Shown piece by piece: positions 1 through 11,959 of a stretch of 64,000 bases of DNA. Origin of the DNA: Fonsecaea monophora (Eukaryota > Ascomycota > Eurotiomycetes > Chaetothyriales > Herpotrichiellaceae); the NCBI RefSeq assembly GCF_001642475.1, contig NW_019173966.1, positions 62,001 through 126,000 on the forward strand, given 5' to 3'. A program made the position numbers and the translations under genes. The first letter of the stretch is position 1. Each line of letters begins with the position of its first letter. Below the pieces are notes generated by a model. That model was not told where the DNA came from. It saw nothing but the letters and a program-made list of their open reading frames with translations, and did not search any database.

Positions 1-573
1 CACCATCGATGTTTCGGAGCGGTGCAACAAGCACAATTGCTTCGGTTCCATCACCGCGCGGCGCGTGCAGAACGGCATAGACATTCTCTCCGTTGTAAGA
101 CTGGCCAGACGACGTATAAGAATACCGTTGCTTTGCAGTCTTCAGGCCCGCGTTTCGGAAGAGCTCTCCTATCTTTTCACTGGTACGAGCCTCCCAAGCT
201 CTCTGCTCTGATTTGTCCAAGGTCTCGTTGCCAGCAGCCTTCACACCACCCTCCAGAACCGTAGCCAACTCGTGTCGATATGCGCGGAAAACATTTTGTT
301 CGCTACCGCCGAAGTAAGTGTGGACCTGGCCAGGAAGGAGGGCATTTTCTGAGATGTATGTCTGTCGAGAGTACTCCTGTAAAGGCAAGGGCAGGATCCA
401 TGCAATGCCGACGATCATGCACAGCAGGGACAAATACGGTGGGATTCGCAGCAGTCGGGGGTCGTCCTTGCGGAGACTTGAGGCGAGGTTTCCTGTCAAG
501 CCACTCCTTTAGCAAATCAGTCGTATTAGAAGCTTTTTGAATAGTCAATGATGCACTTACGTATTAGGCCCAT
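1..573 (-). CDS. GAA1: GPI transamidase subunit Gaa1, N-terminal part
   Basis: Subunit of the endoplasmic-reticulum GPI transamidase, which attaches GPI anchors to proteins. The gene runs off the left edge, so only the first 168 or so residues are here. I read exon 1 as 573-561 and exon 2 as 492-1, with an intron at 560-493 (GTAAGT donor, ACAG acceptor) that keeps the frame. The protein starts MGLIRNLASSL, has one membrane segment (residues about 22-42, LLRIPPYLSLLCMIVGIAWI), then the family's lumenal start: a VHTYFGG motif and a stretch reading ENVYAVLHAPRGDGTEAIVL, which is diagnostic for Gaa1. The start codon was chosen because it restores the usual short cytoplasmic N-terminus; the 60 nt upstream may hold a 5' UTR intron (GTGAGT at about 634). 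Confidence 0.88.
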
Positions 574-935
574 CTCGACCTTGCTCAGCTCATTGATGGC
601 TTCACGGCAAGGCCTTTGTACTCACAATGTCGAGGGGCGATGTGAATGTGTTCAAGGAGATCTGGACAGTTCCTACGACGCCGAAGATTAGCCGCCAATT
701 ATGCGCGTCTCGCGCCTCCGCTGACGCAGGCTGTACAGGGAAGTGGTCTTTAAAAGTCTCATGTATTTGTCTTCATTAAACCATTTACAAATCTGGCTAC
801 TAGTACACCGGGCAACCTGTCCACAGACATGACGCTCCGTTTATCCAATTTGAGCTCGATCCAACTGTCCAAGGTACCGTGCTTCTCTAACACAAATTTC
901 CCAAAGTCGAAATCGTCAGAAGGGCTGGTAGAGGG
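574..935. other. Intergenic, GAA1 promoter and RBD2 3' flank
   Basis: Both flanking genes read leftward, so this 362 nt stretch holds the end of the RBD2 transcript and the GAA1 promoter and leader. I see no further gene or conspicuous motif. Confidence 0.6.
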
Positions 936-2089
936 TTATGGCCCCAGCCTCTGCCCTTCGCTGCTGGTACCCATCCAACCGAGTCCGATAGGGCTCATAT
1001 GGCCATCTGGTCCGCTGGTTGAACTTGTGGGGAGAACGCCATATCGACCATAAGTCTTCTGGTCCACAGACACATAGTGCGGTAATCGTCCAAGTAGATT
1101 GAGTTTGCCTTCGATCCAGCGAAGGACTTTCTCCGGGGGTGCGAGGAAACGAATATAGCCCAAGCCCCCTATTTAGATGGTAATTAGTCTCAGGTGGCTC
1201 AATGTAGCAAACAGGGATTCGAGTGAAGAGCATGGCCACGTACACAGATATCCCGTTATACATCCACTGAGATGTCCAAGGAAGGAAGCGCTGGGAATCA
1301 GGATAGATGTCACGACCAGTATCACTAGTGGTGATATCCAAGTTGGTATCTTTTGGTCTCCGATCCTGTTCAGTTGTCAGTAGCTTGTAGGGATGCTCGG
1401 TGCCTTCCTCGGCGTAGAGGGGGAATCAGACGAAGACCTACTCAAGATATGGATTTGCCCGATATGTTTTGATGGCCTCGGCCGCAAGAAGAAGGAACAC
1501 CCATATACTACGTGTTCGTGTCAGCCTGTCTTCTGTGTCGGGCAGCATAGCTGTCCATACCTTGATCCGAGAACTGGCGTATTGTCTCTGAGGATAACGC
1601 CGTCCATTATCAAATATAAAACCGCAGGTATCTGGCCCAGCGCTGTGATAAGAATAAGCAGCCACTCCCCCATGGAATCCGAGCCATCCGAGCCGCATGT
1701 TCTTTCAAAGAAAGCATATGATACTTACGACCCATGAATAACGCAATGCTGTTCAGCGTGCCAAATTCAGCTTCAAACCTCTCGAGCAGAGGCATCAGGC
1801 AGATGGTATTAATCAACATGTGCCAGAACCCCGTGTGTATCAAGACAAAGGTGTTCAGCCTGTACATGCTCCCCAGATTGATTTCTTTGGGTTCCAGTGA
1901 ACCCCATTTTATCACGCTCCAGACGGTTTGCAGTTCGAGTATCCAGAACGCCACAATAGCGACTAGGATGAGGCGGGTAAAGAGAGGGAGACGTAGAACG
2001 TAGGATCGTATACGTGACGGCTGGATTAATCGGGTGGGTAGAGGGAGGCTGTTGGTCGTTATTCGAGGCACCACTCGAGGTACTGCCAT
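936..2089 (-). CDS. RBD2: Rhomboid-family protein RBD2
   Basis: Polytopic Golgi/ER rhomboid. Five exons: 2089-1729, 1642-1561, 1507-1442, 1365-1244 and 1168-936, giving 287 residues; every junction closes in frame. The order of family signatures is LPLFTRLILVAIVAFWILEL (first membrane helix), HTGFWHMLIN (rhomboid loop helix), LLERFEAEFGTL, VLGSSIWVFLLL (GSS holds the likely catalytic serine, split by intron 2), SFLGHLSG (likely catalytic histidine) and the RBD2-specific tail LGYIRFLAPPEKVLRWIEGK, ending RLGP. An in-frame GTG lies upstream, but the first ATG (2089) has a good context and matches the usual N-terminus. In fission yeast Rbd2 cleaves the SREBP factor Sre1; whether it does so here cannot be read from sequence. 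Confidence 0.9.
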
Positions 2090-3953
2090 TCTGGCGCGAG
2101 GCACAGGGAGATGTTGGTGTGGGCAGCGGCTCCAGCGGGCACTTCAATGCCTGTCTGAGGTTAGACTCGATGAAGGGAATGGCAGCTCGTCGAGAACATA
2201 CGAACCTCAGGGTTTCAAGGCGTGGAAGTGTAGTTCAAGTGGCTGTACGCCATAATCCGGGGAACACAATTGACTGTAAGACTAGAAATGTAGTGTCTCG
2301 TGCCTGAAGAATCATTGACGAATCCGTGCTGGAGGCTAGAGCCTAATATTGCACGCTGCGGAGAAATTGCCTGTCGATCCCACTGAAATTAGTTGCCATG
2401 GCTCCCATTGCTTCCACTCTCCCTAGCCTTTTCTTTCCTTTAAGCCTCATCTTAAAATGTTCCTGCGTGCAATGGCTCTTGTCCATCACTTCGAGAGAAC
2501 AGATGTTGGGGATGAAAGAACGAGAGAGTTTGTCTGTGTCCTGCGGCCAACCGCGTCGCCGTCATACACGCGATGAGCGCCGTGTTATACACAACGATTG
2601 AAAAGAGCCAGCCAGTTATTGCTTGTCGAGGTATACGGGTCATGCCCAAGATGCGGCAGATCAATCTACGCGTGGTACATGCAGTGAATCTGGTTTCTAG
2701 CCGATGGTTCACTTCATCGACACGGCGCCACTGCGTGTCCGCCTCAGACGCAGCTTCTCCTGTGACCACACTGGAAGGGTGTCTTTCTGGCTTGCATGGA
2801 AATGAACACTTGAAATGATAATGCCCATTATGTCGAATGACGATGCTCATACCATGTCACAATCCCGACCCTGTCTCCGTCTCTCGCACCACACAAGCAT
2901 CGACCGTGCAGACTCTGGAAAGGTGCTTTGGACCTGATCCCTCGACAATTTCCAGGCGTGATTGAGTGACCTTATTCTCCTGTGCAGCATGACCTGGTCT
3001 ACCTTCGGCTTTATTTGAAGCCTTGCGCATGGCGAACTCGATCCATATTGCCATTTTCCCGACTCGGTCATCTATCTTATGGATTTCCTCGCTGATGCTA
3101 GACCACAGACAGCCTGTGTCGACATGCCACAGCTCGGAGCATCGACTCACAATTAGCAGTGAGATCCCCCATTGAATTGTGAACAAGCACAAAGGTATCT
3201 GTTTTTCTTCAACATTTCCTCGTCTGAGATTTCTCAAAGGCGATACTCCTCCACGAAGCCAGTTTCCACTAGGTCAAGGCAGCCTCTGGACTGGATCATG
3301 CATTTTGAAAAAGCGGCTGCAAGGAAAATGTCACGAGAGAGGAGAGATAGAACTCTAGCTATGAATCGTCTTCTCTGATTATTAGCTTGCCCGGATCCGG
3401 GTCGAAGCAGTCAGGCAGTGTTTTCCACTGCAACTATAAACAAAAAACCAGCTAGCTAGTTATATCCCTAGCTGCGGTTACTCTATGGATTCGGGGGGGT
3501 ATCACTGGATGCGCGGACGCCTGTGGCAGTGCTGATGGACGCAGAACGTGACCGGCGCGTGCGGCGTCTGTAACAGGGGGTATCGTGCGTTTTTGAAAGC
3601 AGATGACAATAACGATAAACCTCCTCCATCGGGGTTTTTCTTCCTTCCGCGTCCTCATTAGGTCTCTCCAAAACTCGGGACGTGTCGTAAAATCATCATT
3701 ATAGCAGGGTATCGTCTTCCGCAAAACTATGCTTGGTGCGAAGAGCCGTCCAGCAAGGTAAAGATCGTAAGAAGCTGTATAAACGTAAAAGCATCGGTAG
3801 GTCTGGGGTGGTGCTTGATTCGAGGTCCTGAGAACTCCTTCAAGTCATGCGAGTTGTTGGTTGATTGGGAATGAGGGCTTTTGACTATTACTTGCAGGGC
3901 TTCGATTGACACAGTCAAACCAGAAAACCACTGCACAGAACACGGTTAAGTCT
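2090..3953. other. Gene-poor interval between RBD2 and YTP1
   Basis: 1.86 kb holding the RBD2 promoter and the 3' flank of the YTP1-like gene. The only structure I see is the interrupted reading frame listed at 2452-3237. No RNA gene or repeat was recognised. Confidence 0.5.
2452..3237 (-). other. Candidate decayed or unmodelled coding stretch
   Basis: On the minus strand one frame stays open from about 3270 to 2452 with a single TGA at 2859-2857; the two halves (126 and 132 codons) are in the same frame. The upper half has a plausible amphipathic stretch (SISEEIHKIDDRVGKMAIW) and the lower half a hydrophobic segment (ITGWLFSIVVYNTALIACM). The upper half has no ATG in a convincing place. It could be a pseudogene, a gene whose intron spans the TGA, or chance. 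I recognise no family. Confidence 0.25.
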
Positions 3954-5940
3954 TCAAAATCTGGGAGCCGAGCCCTTGTTTTCTCTCCTCATGGCCCAGC
4001 CCTTGAGGCAAAGCACGATGATCTCATATGCCATGACGAACGCCGTGAACCCACACGTAACAGTGAGAACAAACATGGCCATGAGACCTGTCGTCTCCAT
4101 ATAGTGGATGATGTCGCGGGCACTGGCCATGAAGATGATCCCGCCACTGATCAAGCAGAAGGATGCGACCAGTTCGGTTGGCGGCCGGGTGGGATAGACC
4201 GACTTTGGTGGAGAGAGGAACATGATCAGGTACGTGCAAATCCGAGCGACACCGAAGCCGACCAGGAGTGTGCCCCATTGTGAGTGTACCTTGGTAGACA
4301 CCATGGAGTCCTGGTGATGCGAGGACATCATGATCCCCAGGAGGATAATGACCAAGCCGGGCATAGGGTTGAGAGAAGTAGTGTACTGTTTCGGGGTATC
4401 GCGCAGTTCCAGTGCTTCGCTGGGATGAACCTCTGTTCGGGCGGGCATGTTTTCGACGACGGTGTTGAGACAACGTCGCACGATGCTGGACTCGACAAGC
4501 ATACCGCACTAGGAAACTGCGTTAGCCGAGGGATTCCAAGGGAAACAAGAGACTAAAGCAGCTCACCAATCCACCTCCAAAGAACATTATGGCGATCGAG
4601 ACATGTTCAAAGTCCTGTGCCGTCCACTCGCCACCCCAAGCAGCAAGATGCTCCAGGAAGACATTGGTCGCACCATACAACCAAATGACAAAGGATTCTG
4701 TGAATTCAGCCGAAGGGATTTTCGACTTCCATTGGCCGACTTCGCTGCGGGTCGGCTTAAGATTCCAAGCCCAGCCCAGATCGGCAAAGCAACCCATCCA
4801 TCGTCCAAGGGTGAGCAATCCGTACCAGAAGAAAATTCCTCCCTTGATAAAATGCGCGAGACCCGTGAAAACATTGTTTGCTCTCTGTTCAGACAAGGTC
4901 AGTCTCTGCGTGGGCTCCTGAATTGCTGACTGCGCCCCACAGTGGGAGGGGCGCAGTTAGGGAAATACTCACGAAAAGACCACAGTATGTGATGAAGCCG
5001 GTTATCAAAGTGATGAAACCAAGGACCAGAATCAATCTGTCGACCACATTGTACACAATCTCGACCACTCGCAAAATCTGAGATGAGACCAGATTCGGGA
5101 TCCGAGCGGACAGGTACTTATCGATGAAGCTGATGCGCAACCAGCGAGACTTCTCGCTAGGCTGCTGCGGCAACTGCAGGTCATCGTCGTCTTCCGATTC
5201 TGGGAGAGGTTCGGGTTTCTCGAAATCATCGAACGTATCTCGTCGGCCCACAACCGTGGGAGACCCGTCCCGGCTGTGCAGTGTCGAGGAAGTATCAGTG
5301 CCTTGGCCGCTGTCGCCAGACCAGCGGTAGGAACTGTAAGGTGGCCGCCTGTTATGCTGGGCTATATTCTCAACAGAAACCGGGAGAAACGCCGCCCTCT
5401 CGCCGGCTGGAGCTGAGGATTGCTTGCCTCTCCGCGAATAGGCGAACAACAGGCTCGCAATGACCTGTGCGGTCATGATCCAGGTAGCGATCCAGCCAAT
5501 TCTGTGGTGGGCATTGTGCACATACAAATCCGGAGTGTTGACGTTGTACACAATCCCAAACAGCAGCCCAAAGCCGTTGACGATCAGGAAGAGAAATTGG
5601 ACTGGAAGAGCGAGTTTCGATCGAGCAATGCTGAAAATGGCGCCTACTCCGGTCAGGAACATTTTGTCTCGCCACATTACGTCCTGGCCAACTTACCAAT
5701 TGGAAGAATGAAAAACCATGCTAACACCATCAGGACAATATGCGCTGTGATCATATTCTGGTGCTGGCCCAGGCCGGCGTAGCTGGGCATGCTATATGGA
5801 TCGTTCTCGTCCCCGCCATTCTGGGGAGTTTCCGGCTTCTTCATATCCATATCATGGTTCTCCTCATCGTGACCATGAGCCAGTACAACTGAGGCGAGTT
5901 GGAGCAGCGCTGCTGCAATGGCCCATCTCGACAGACCCAT
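3954..5940 (-). CDS. YTP1: YTP1-like multi-pass membrane protein
   Basis: Four exons (5940-5697, 5646-4973, 4884-4567, 4508-3954) give 596 residues. It has a signal peptide (WAIAAALLQLASVVLA) followed by a His/Asp/Glu-rich lumenal stretch, an N-terminal DUF2427-type membrane domain (ITAHIVLMVLAWFFILPI then FSIARSKLALPVQFLFLIVN, with HNAHHRIGW), an acidic Ser-rich linker of about 120 residues, and the Ytp1 C-terminal domain with about eight helices (including GGIFFWYGLLTLGRWMG and FFGGGL). Yeast Ytp1 resembles cytochrome b561 and electron-transport proteins, but its reaction is unknown. An in-frame GTG lies 19 codons upstream; the ATG at 5940 directly precedes the signal peptide. Introns 1-3 are 50, 88 and 58 nt. 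Family assignment is firm; function is not. Confidence 0.88.
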
Positions 5941-8900
5941 CCGGCTCACACTTGTTTGGAAGGTCTCCAATGCTCCTTCTGTTACACCGACGCCCACCTG
6001 ACTTGGCAGCTTGTTTCGTTCAGGAAGTGAGGGTGGGGTTAGGAATCAATAGCAGGCAGTAGGACCGAATGCGACCCGGGAGGGGAGGAGGGTGTGACAG
6101 TGAGGGGGACGACAGCGAGGTTGGTTGGGACGAGGCAACGCGGCGCGAGGGATCAAACACCAAGGCGAGGGTGGTGTTAGTGCACAAGAGGGCAAGAGTT
6201 CAGTAGAGAAAGAGAGAGAGAGCAAATACAAGGACCTCCCACATGCGGCGGTCACAGGTGACTATAAAAGAGTTTTGAGGGCGGTCTTGGAGGCCACCGC
6301 GCGAGTCATCGGATGAGGGCGAGCACGCACACAGGCATCGCGCCAGGACGGGGACGAATAGGTCAGCAGAGCAAAAGCTTTTGCAGCCATGGAGATGGAG
6401 CATGCCATCGACTGTTGGCATCAGTTAGACGCATCTTGGGGGACTGGTGGCCGGATTTCTCGGATGCGCGAAAGAGTGGTGCTGGTGGTGCGTATTGTAG
6501 CTTGCAGCCCACTTTGGCTCTTCTTATCGCCGCTCGGAGGGACATCGAACGAGGCGTCAAGAAGTGACAAGGCCCGCAGGTGCAGTAGCTCCAGAGAGCC
6601 CTGGGCACCCTTGACCTCAGCGGCGCACCCATTGGCGGCCTCCCGGAACGGCCAACAGGAGCCCACAAGAGCCCAACGAGGGCGACCGAAGAGCTACTAG
6701 GGCCAAGCCCGGGCCCTGGAACATGGGAGAAGAGCGTATTCTTACTATTATCATATATTATTTACTTTTTTCACAGGGGGAAGGTTCTCTAGCTGGATCG
6801 GACCACCTCGCGTACTCGCCAGCTACAGTAGATGTCTACTCGTACTCGTAATACTGTGGACAAGAAGGTAGCAGCCAAGCAAGAGAGGCACGTCAGACCC
6901 CAGGCAACCTCGCTCGCAAAGATATACCTAGTATTCGCTTACCCAGCGAGCGCTTATGGGGTAAACGTCATGTACCTGGACTGGTACGAGGTATTGCTGA
7001 GCGGAGAACAGGTAGAGCTGTTGGTCCAAGCTCTACAAATACAACAATTTCTTTTCCCGGCTCTAGAGCCCATACTCAATGTAGTACTGTCGAAGGAGCT
7101 CAAATTCCCTCAATATGCTGGTGCGAGGTGTGGATCCCACCGGGAAGGATACTTCCTCTTTAGCCTCCGCCGCCCTGTTGCACACCTGCGGTCGATTTCT
7201 TGTAGACTGCTGACAAAAAGGGCGACGAGATCGGATCCTTTGCTAGAGCCGCGATCAGCGCGCCGAATTCGACACCATCTGCTCCCTCCGTTCTCTTTAA
7301 AATTTGTACGGCTTCATCGTATACCCGAGTCAGAATATTGCTCCTCGCCATGACTCCCTTCCGTGTCAATGTCTTGTCTTTGCTGAGCAATTCCGCCCTC
7401 TTCACGTTCGTTGCCATCATCGTCCCAACTGCTTATGATGTCATGATCGTGTAGGGGACTAGAGCTTTTTAGGAGAATGAGGTGTCTGAAATATTCTTCC
7501 GAGCCATTCCGTGGCCCCAGACGCCGAGGATGGATCTGGTGACGGCGGTACTGGACGCTTCGTCAGGCACGGGACTTGTTCAACTTGCGCGGTGTGAAAA
7601 GGTACTTTGGCTGGAGACGGGGTTTGCCGAGTAGCACCCGGGCAACTAGGCAGAGAGTGTGGTGTGAGATGTGGTCTATGACTGGCCTGGCAGGATCGAG
7701 ATCGCAAGATTTAGATGTTGGTCTCAAACGGCAAACAGCAGTGACCGGTGGCGGAGGAGCGGTGACTCAGCGGATAGCTTCTCGGACCTCTTGGGAGGAA
7801 GCTGACAGGTGCACCAGGTGCACCAGGTGGTTCTCGTACCTACAAGGACGGCAAATCCAGTGGCTGGAAATACACAAGTCCAGCCTTTGGTGCACAGAAT
7901 ACTTTTGTGTGGTGGAGATTCCGCACATTGTGGGGGTTTGACTTTATCCTGCTGCTTTTGACAGAGAGAGAAGCCAGCGTGCCAGCCTCGCACTTTCTTT
8001 GCTCGTACGATGTACTCACGAGTTGGTATACTCTTTGCCTTTTTGCGCTTACAGGTAATAGTGCTTTACGAGTTGCATCGAGTGTACTCGGTACCTAGTA
8101 CTCAGTACTTCCGTGACTTCTGACTGCCACACCATCTGCCAAGCAGTATTTTTTCTATTCCTCTCTCCCCAGAACCCACCGCCATGCTGACCGTGGACCT
8201 CATACGCCTTTTCTATTACCGATTGGAAATCAATCCTCGGCGGGGAGACTCTCTGTTCCTCGCCTATGGCTGTCGATTTTGTCCGTGTCACCTTCTGCTG
8301 ACTTCTACGAGCCTCCATTCTTGTTCCTCGCGCCTTGCCTACCCGCCCGCCATCCTCTCGTCTCGTCCACTCTGCTCCCGGCCAATCACTTCCACCACGC
8401 CACACCCGAAAATGGGTGTATTACTAGAACCAGTTATCGGTCTTCTCGGCCGCTGTTCTAGCCTGACATGGAAAATAAGTTTGTCTCCCACAAGGAAACA
8501 TCTGATCTACAGAGTCCCTGATTTGATAATCCAGTAGCCTGAAACAGCCCAAGCTAGCGAGTGGTCTCCCTATCTGAGGCACCCAGGCTTGTTGTCTTAT
8601 GCCGGACCGAACACTATCACCGACCCAGATGTGTCACCGCCAGGCAAGTCACAGTATTCTCGTGCAAAGTATTGACCTAAAAGTCGCCGGGAAAAGGCCT
8701 AGAAAATTTGATCTCGATCTCTCCTGTCATCAAACTCATACATTCTGATCCACTTTGGTCGCTACTGCAACATGCCTGGAGAGAAAAAGCTTCGAGAGTT
8801 CGGTTCAGCGAATACTCCACGGCTTCGAAGAAATTATGGAAATGGCGACCTTTTTTCGGCCGACTGTTTTGACCGAGGCTCCGAGCCTTGGGCGTGTCTG

Positions 8901-10099
8901 GGTTTCTAATGCCGTCAAATCCGCTAGCTCCTCCTCTCTGGACGACGGTACATTATGCTCTAAACGACTAGGCGATACATCAACACCTTCGAGGGCCCCC
9001 GCGCCCCTTCCCCTCCTCCGGAAACACTGCATGCCCGGACGTTTAATCACCGACTCGTGCAGCGGTTAGAACTGCACGTAGTCACAAGGACGCCGTCTTG
9101 TCGATCCCTCATTCGCTCCCGAGTTAGCGCTCCAGCTGACCGCCCTGCATAATATTTTATGCACATCATGGATCGGTGATCTTCTTACAAAGGCATATCA
9201 ACTTCAGAATCCTGTAGGACTAAACTGGCAACCGCTTCCCGGCGACCACAATGCTAATGCTAACTAGACAGGTAAGGTGTTGTTTAATCCCGTCTTGGTT
9301 TACTAGAGAAGCCATTATCAAGGAGATTCAAAGACGTGTCTGCTTATCGCCTCCAATACCTGGTTCCCTACAAGTCAGTGCAGTATCTCTATCAAGTAAA
9401 GTCAAACGAACCTCCCCTGATGTATCATGAGATTTATGTTTCACAGGCACTACGGGGGGGATTCAACAAGTCCTTGTACAAGTGCTATACCGGGGTATTA
9501 ATGCAGCAGGGATACAATGGGCGCCAATGCATTCATCCTATGGAAACTTGGACAGCTACTTGTAGCACGAAGCACATGCAAAGAAAACTTTTCCACCGAC
9601 AAACAGCACAGGCTCTGCGGCATGTTAGGGCAGCAAGGGGTTGTACTTGTTGTACTTGTAATCACTTCGATCGACCGACCGGTCGAAAAGGGTAACGCCA
9701 TGTATGCAGGGAGACTTGAATTGCTGGTGGACAATACATACTTAGTTGTACGAGGCACATACATTTTCTTTTCCAGCTGGGAACCTATGTATGTCTGTAT
9801 GTACTTGCAGTACTCGGTACCTATATTCCGAACCCGAGTGCCTGAGTGCCTGGTAGTGATCAGTACTAGCACTAGCACCCCTTCTTTATTTCTCAGCTTC
9901 CTTTCCGCGCAGTTGTACTTGTCCTTGTCTGTTTTGCTCATGTCCCAGTTCTTGTCCCAGTCCCATGCTGACGCCAACCACCGGTGTGCAAGCTCGAAAA
10001 GGCAAGCCCAAGAAGGAAGGTAGAAAGGTAGGCACATACAAATATGACGTCCCTTTACCATCACCATTGCGCGCTGTCGTCATGGCCGTGGTCAACGAC
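5941..10099. other. 4.2 kb gene-poor interval
   Basis: The longest gap in the window. It starts with the YTP1-like promoter, which has a GA-rich run near 6205-6222, and ends with the 3' flank of UBP8. Apart from the small frame at 7420-7160 I see no supportable gene. GGTACC/GTACTT-rich patches occur near 8085-8110 and 9780-9830, and a short tandem GGTGCACCA repeat near 7805-7830. It may hold noncoding transcripts or a decayed element, but I see no terminal repeats or transposase motifs. Confidence 0.5.
7160..7420 (-). CDS. Possible small protein of 86 residues
   Basis: ATG-initiated frame on the minus strand with balanced composition (contains KTLTRKGVMARSNILTRVY and VEFGALIAALAKDP, ends in a Gly run). 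It looks more protein-like than neighbouring chance frames, but I recognise no family, signal peptide or membrane segment. A GTGTGC near the 3' end could be a splice donor leading to further exons. A chance frame is the main alternative. Confidence 0.25.
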   Translation of the reverse strand: MMATNVKRAELLSKDKTLTRKGVMARSNILTRVYDEAVQILKRTEGADGVEFGALIAALAKDPISSPFLSAVYKKSTAGVQQGGGG

Positions 10100-11959
10100 T
10101 CAGATCTTCTCGAGACTGCGCAGGCTGTAGAAGAGGAGATAGGCCTCCTGTCTCAAGACGTCCTCGGTGGTGGTCGCGCTGACAATCTCATCGTCGAAGC
10201 GGAACCACTTGTTGTCCTGGCGGCAAAAGGCATAGTAATGGCCGTTCTGGGCGTGCTCGCCCTGGTGCACGACGACGCAGTCGAGGTCGTACATGAACTC
10301 GCTCTCCTTTCTCGCCGCACCCCCAGAACTCGTACTGGAACTCGACGCCTTGGTCGAGGACGAAGAACCCTTGGTCTCCTTGTCCTTTTTCTCGACCTCG
10401 CCGCTGTCTTTCTTCTCTTTTTTGACCGGCTCGGAAACCCTGGTGGGCGGCCGTGTGGTGTATGGAGCCATGTCGAGATGCAGGCCAAAGTCGATCTTGC
10501 CTTCGTATTTCTCCGGCCCAAAAACCCCGCTGGCGCTCTGCTTCATCCCGAACCGCTTGACGTGCACGCACAGGATGGCAGGCAACTTCCGTATGCGGGT
10601 CTGCTTGGATGCAGACCGTCGCGCGTTGCAGTTGTTGCACTTGTATTGATCGGGTGAGAGGGGTTCGGGTGCTGTGAACGCCCGCAGGCAATCTTGGATG
10701 GTTGGGATGGTGATTTTGAGGTCCGCAGCCTTGTCCTTGTTGGAGCCTTTGGCTCCTTCGCCTTTCTTTACGTCCTTGTCCTCTTTGCTCCCCTCGTTGC
10801 CGCCAGTGTCTTTTGAATCCTTGGTACCGCCGTCTTTTGGCCCCTTCTTCCTCTTCTTCATCTGTTTCTGGAAATCTAGCGAGATGCTTGAAAACTCATC
10901 CTCCCGACTTGACACGGTATGGCACGTGTCACAGGTGATCTGACTGTTGTAACGTCCGTAGAAGACTTTGTGGAAAAAGCAGATGCAGTGCTTGTCCAGT
11001 GTCGCTATCCCGTTGGCCTGGTTGGTAGCGTGGGATTTGTTTTCGGACGACGGGACGTACTGGGCCACCCCCTCGTGCAGGCGGTCAACGATGCACATGA
11101 ACCATTCTTGAGCGTCTTGCTGCCCCTTTCCAGACATTTGCTATTCACGTAGAATGAGAATCAGGAATCCTCAACAGCTGAACCAGGAAGGGGAAGGAGA
11201 GATTGGGGAACGGGGGGAACAACTACGTACCGGAATATTCTTCCACGAAGCAAACAAGAGATTGACAGCGTGGGCAGGAAGAGGTTGATCCACCATAGTG
11301 ACATCGGAAAAAAGCTCGGTCATGCCACAGGCAACGCAAGTCTTGTGCTCTTTGTTCTGAGAACCTTCTGCCGACCCGTCATCTTCATCGTCGTCGTCAG
11401 AATCGTTCTTCTCCTTCTTGTCAGGCTCCTTGGAAATCGGACATGTGTGGATGGGGTGACCCATCCCTAAGAAATAGCTTGCCAGAAGGGAATTGTGCAC
11501 CATCATCTGCAGCACGGCGTTCATGTAGCACGTCTCGCCTAGATTGAACAAGCCGCGAACACCGGTCCTGCCGCACGGCCGCTGGGAGGTGTTTGCTGTC
11601 AGATAGGAATCGTCCTCCCCGTCGTTGGACTCTGAAATTTTCCTCTTCACTCCGTTGACCTTGCTGCTGATGCTGCTGCTTTTGCCGGTGCTGATGACTA
11701 AGGCCGGATCGTAGATCAGATCATTGCAGTTACCACAGTACACAGAGTTGTGGGAGACGGCGAACCCATGCTGGGTCTTGGAGAGGTGCTTGTTCAGTGC
11801 CGTGAAGCTGCCGGAGAAAGAGCATGCGATACAAGAGTATGTTGCAAAGTCTGGGTCTAGCTGGTTGTTGCTGGTTTCGCGAAAGGCGTTGATTTTGCTG
11901 GTGGCTTCGGTATCGAGATGCTCACAGCCCGCTGCGGGCATGCATTGCGTAAGAGCCAT
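10100..11959 (-). CDS. UBP8: SAGA deubiquitinase Ubp8 (USP22 family)
   Basis: Ubiquitin-specific cysteine protease of the SAGA complex; removes ubiquitin from histone H2B in the nucleus. Two exons (11959-11231, 11140-10100) make 589 residues with a 90 nt intron. The N-terminal ZnF-UBP domain has paired Cys/His ligands (CEHLD, YSCIACSFSGSF, HLSKTQHGF, VYCGNCNDL). The USP domain follows: Cys box GLFNLGETCYMNAVLQ, QQDAQEWFMCIVD, zinc-ribbon CDTCHTVSS and CNNCNARRS, and the His box NGHYYAFCRQDNKWFRFDDE. Three highly charged low-complexity inserts (Asp/Glu/Lys-rich) sit inside the catalytic domain. The ATG at 11959 was chosen; an in-frame TTG lies just upstream. The ZnF-UBP plus compact USP layout favours Ubp8 over other USPs. 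Confidence 0.92.

Noticed and set aside
574..680. Extra upstream exon of GAA1
   Set aside because: The frame is open with a GTGAGT donor, but the sequence does not match the Gaa1 N-terminus; a 5' UTR intron is more likely.
9498..10067. 189-codon open frame on the minus strand beside UBP8
   Set aside because: Composition is unlike a protein, it overlaps a 168-codon frame on the other strand, and it lies in the UBP8 3' flank with no recognisable motif.
9965..10657. 230-codon open frame on the plus strand
   Set aside because: Antisense to UBP8 exon 2; a by-product of GC-rich codons in the real gene.
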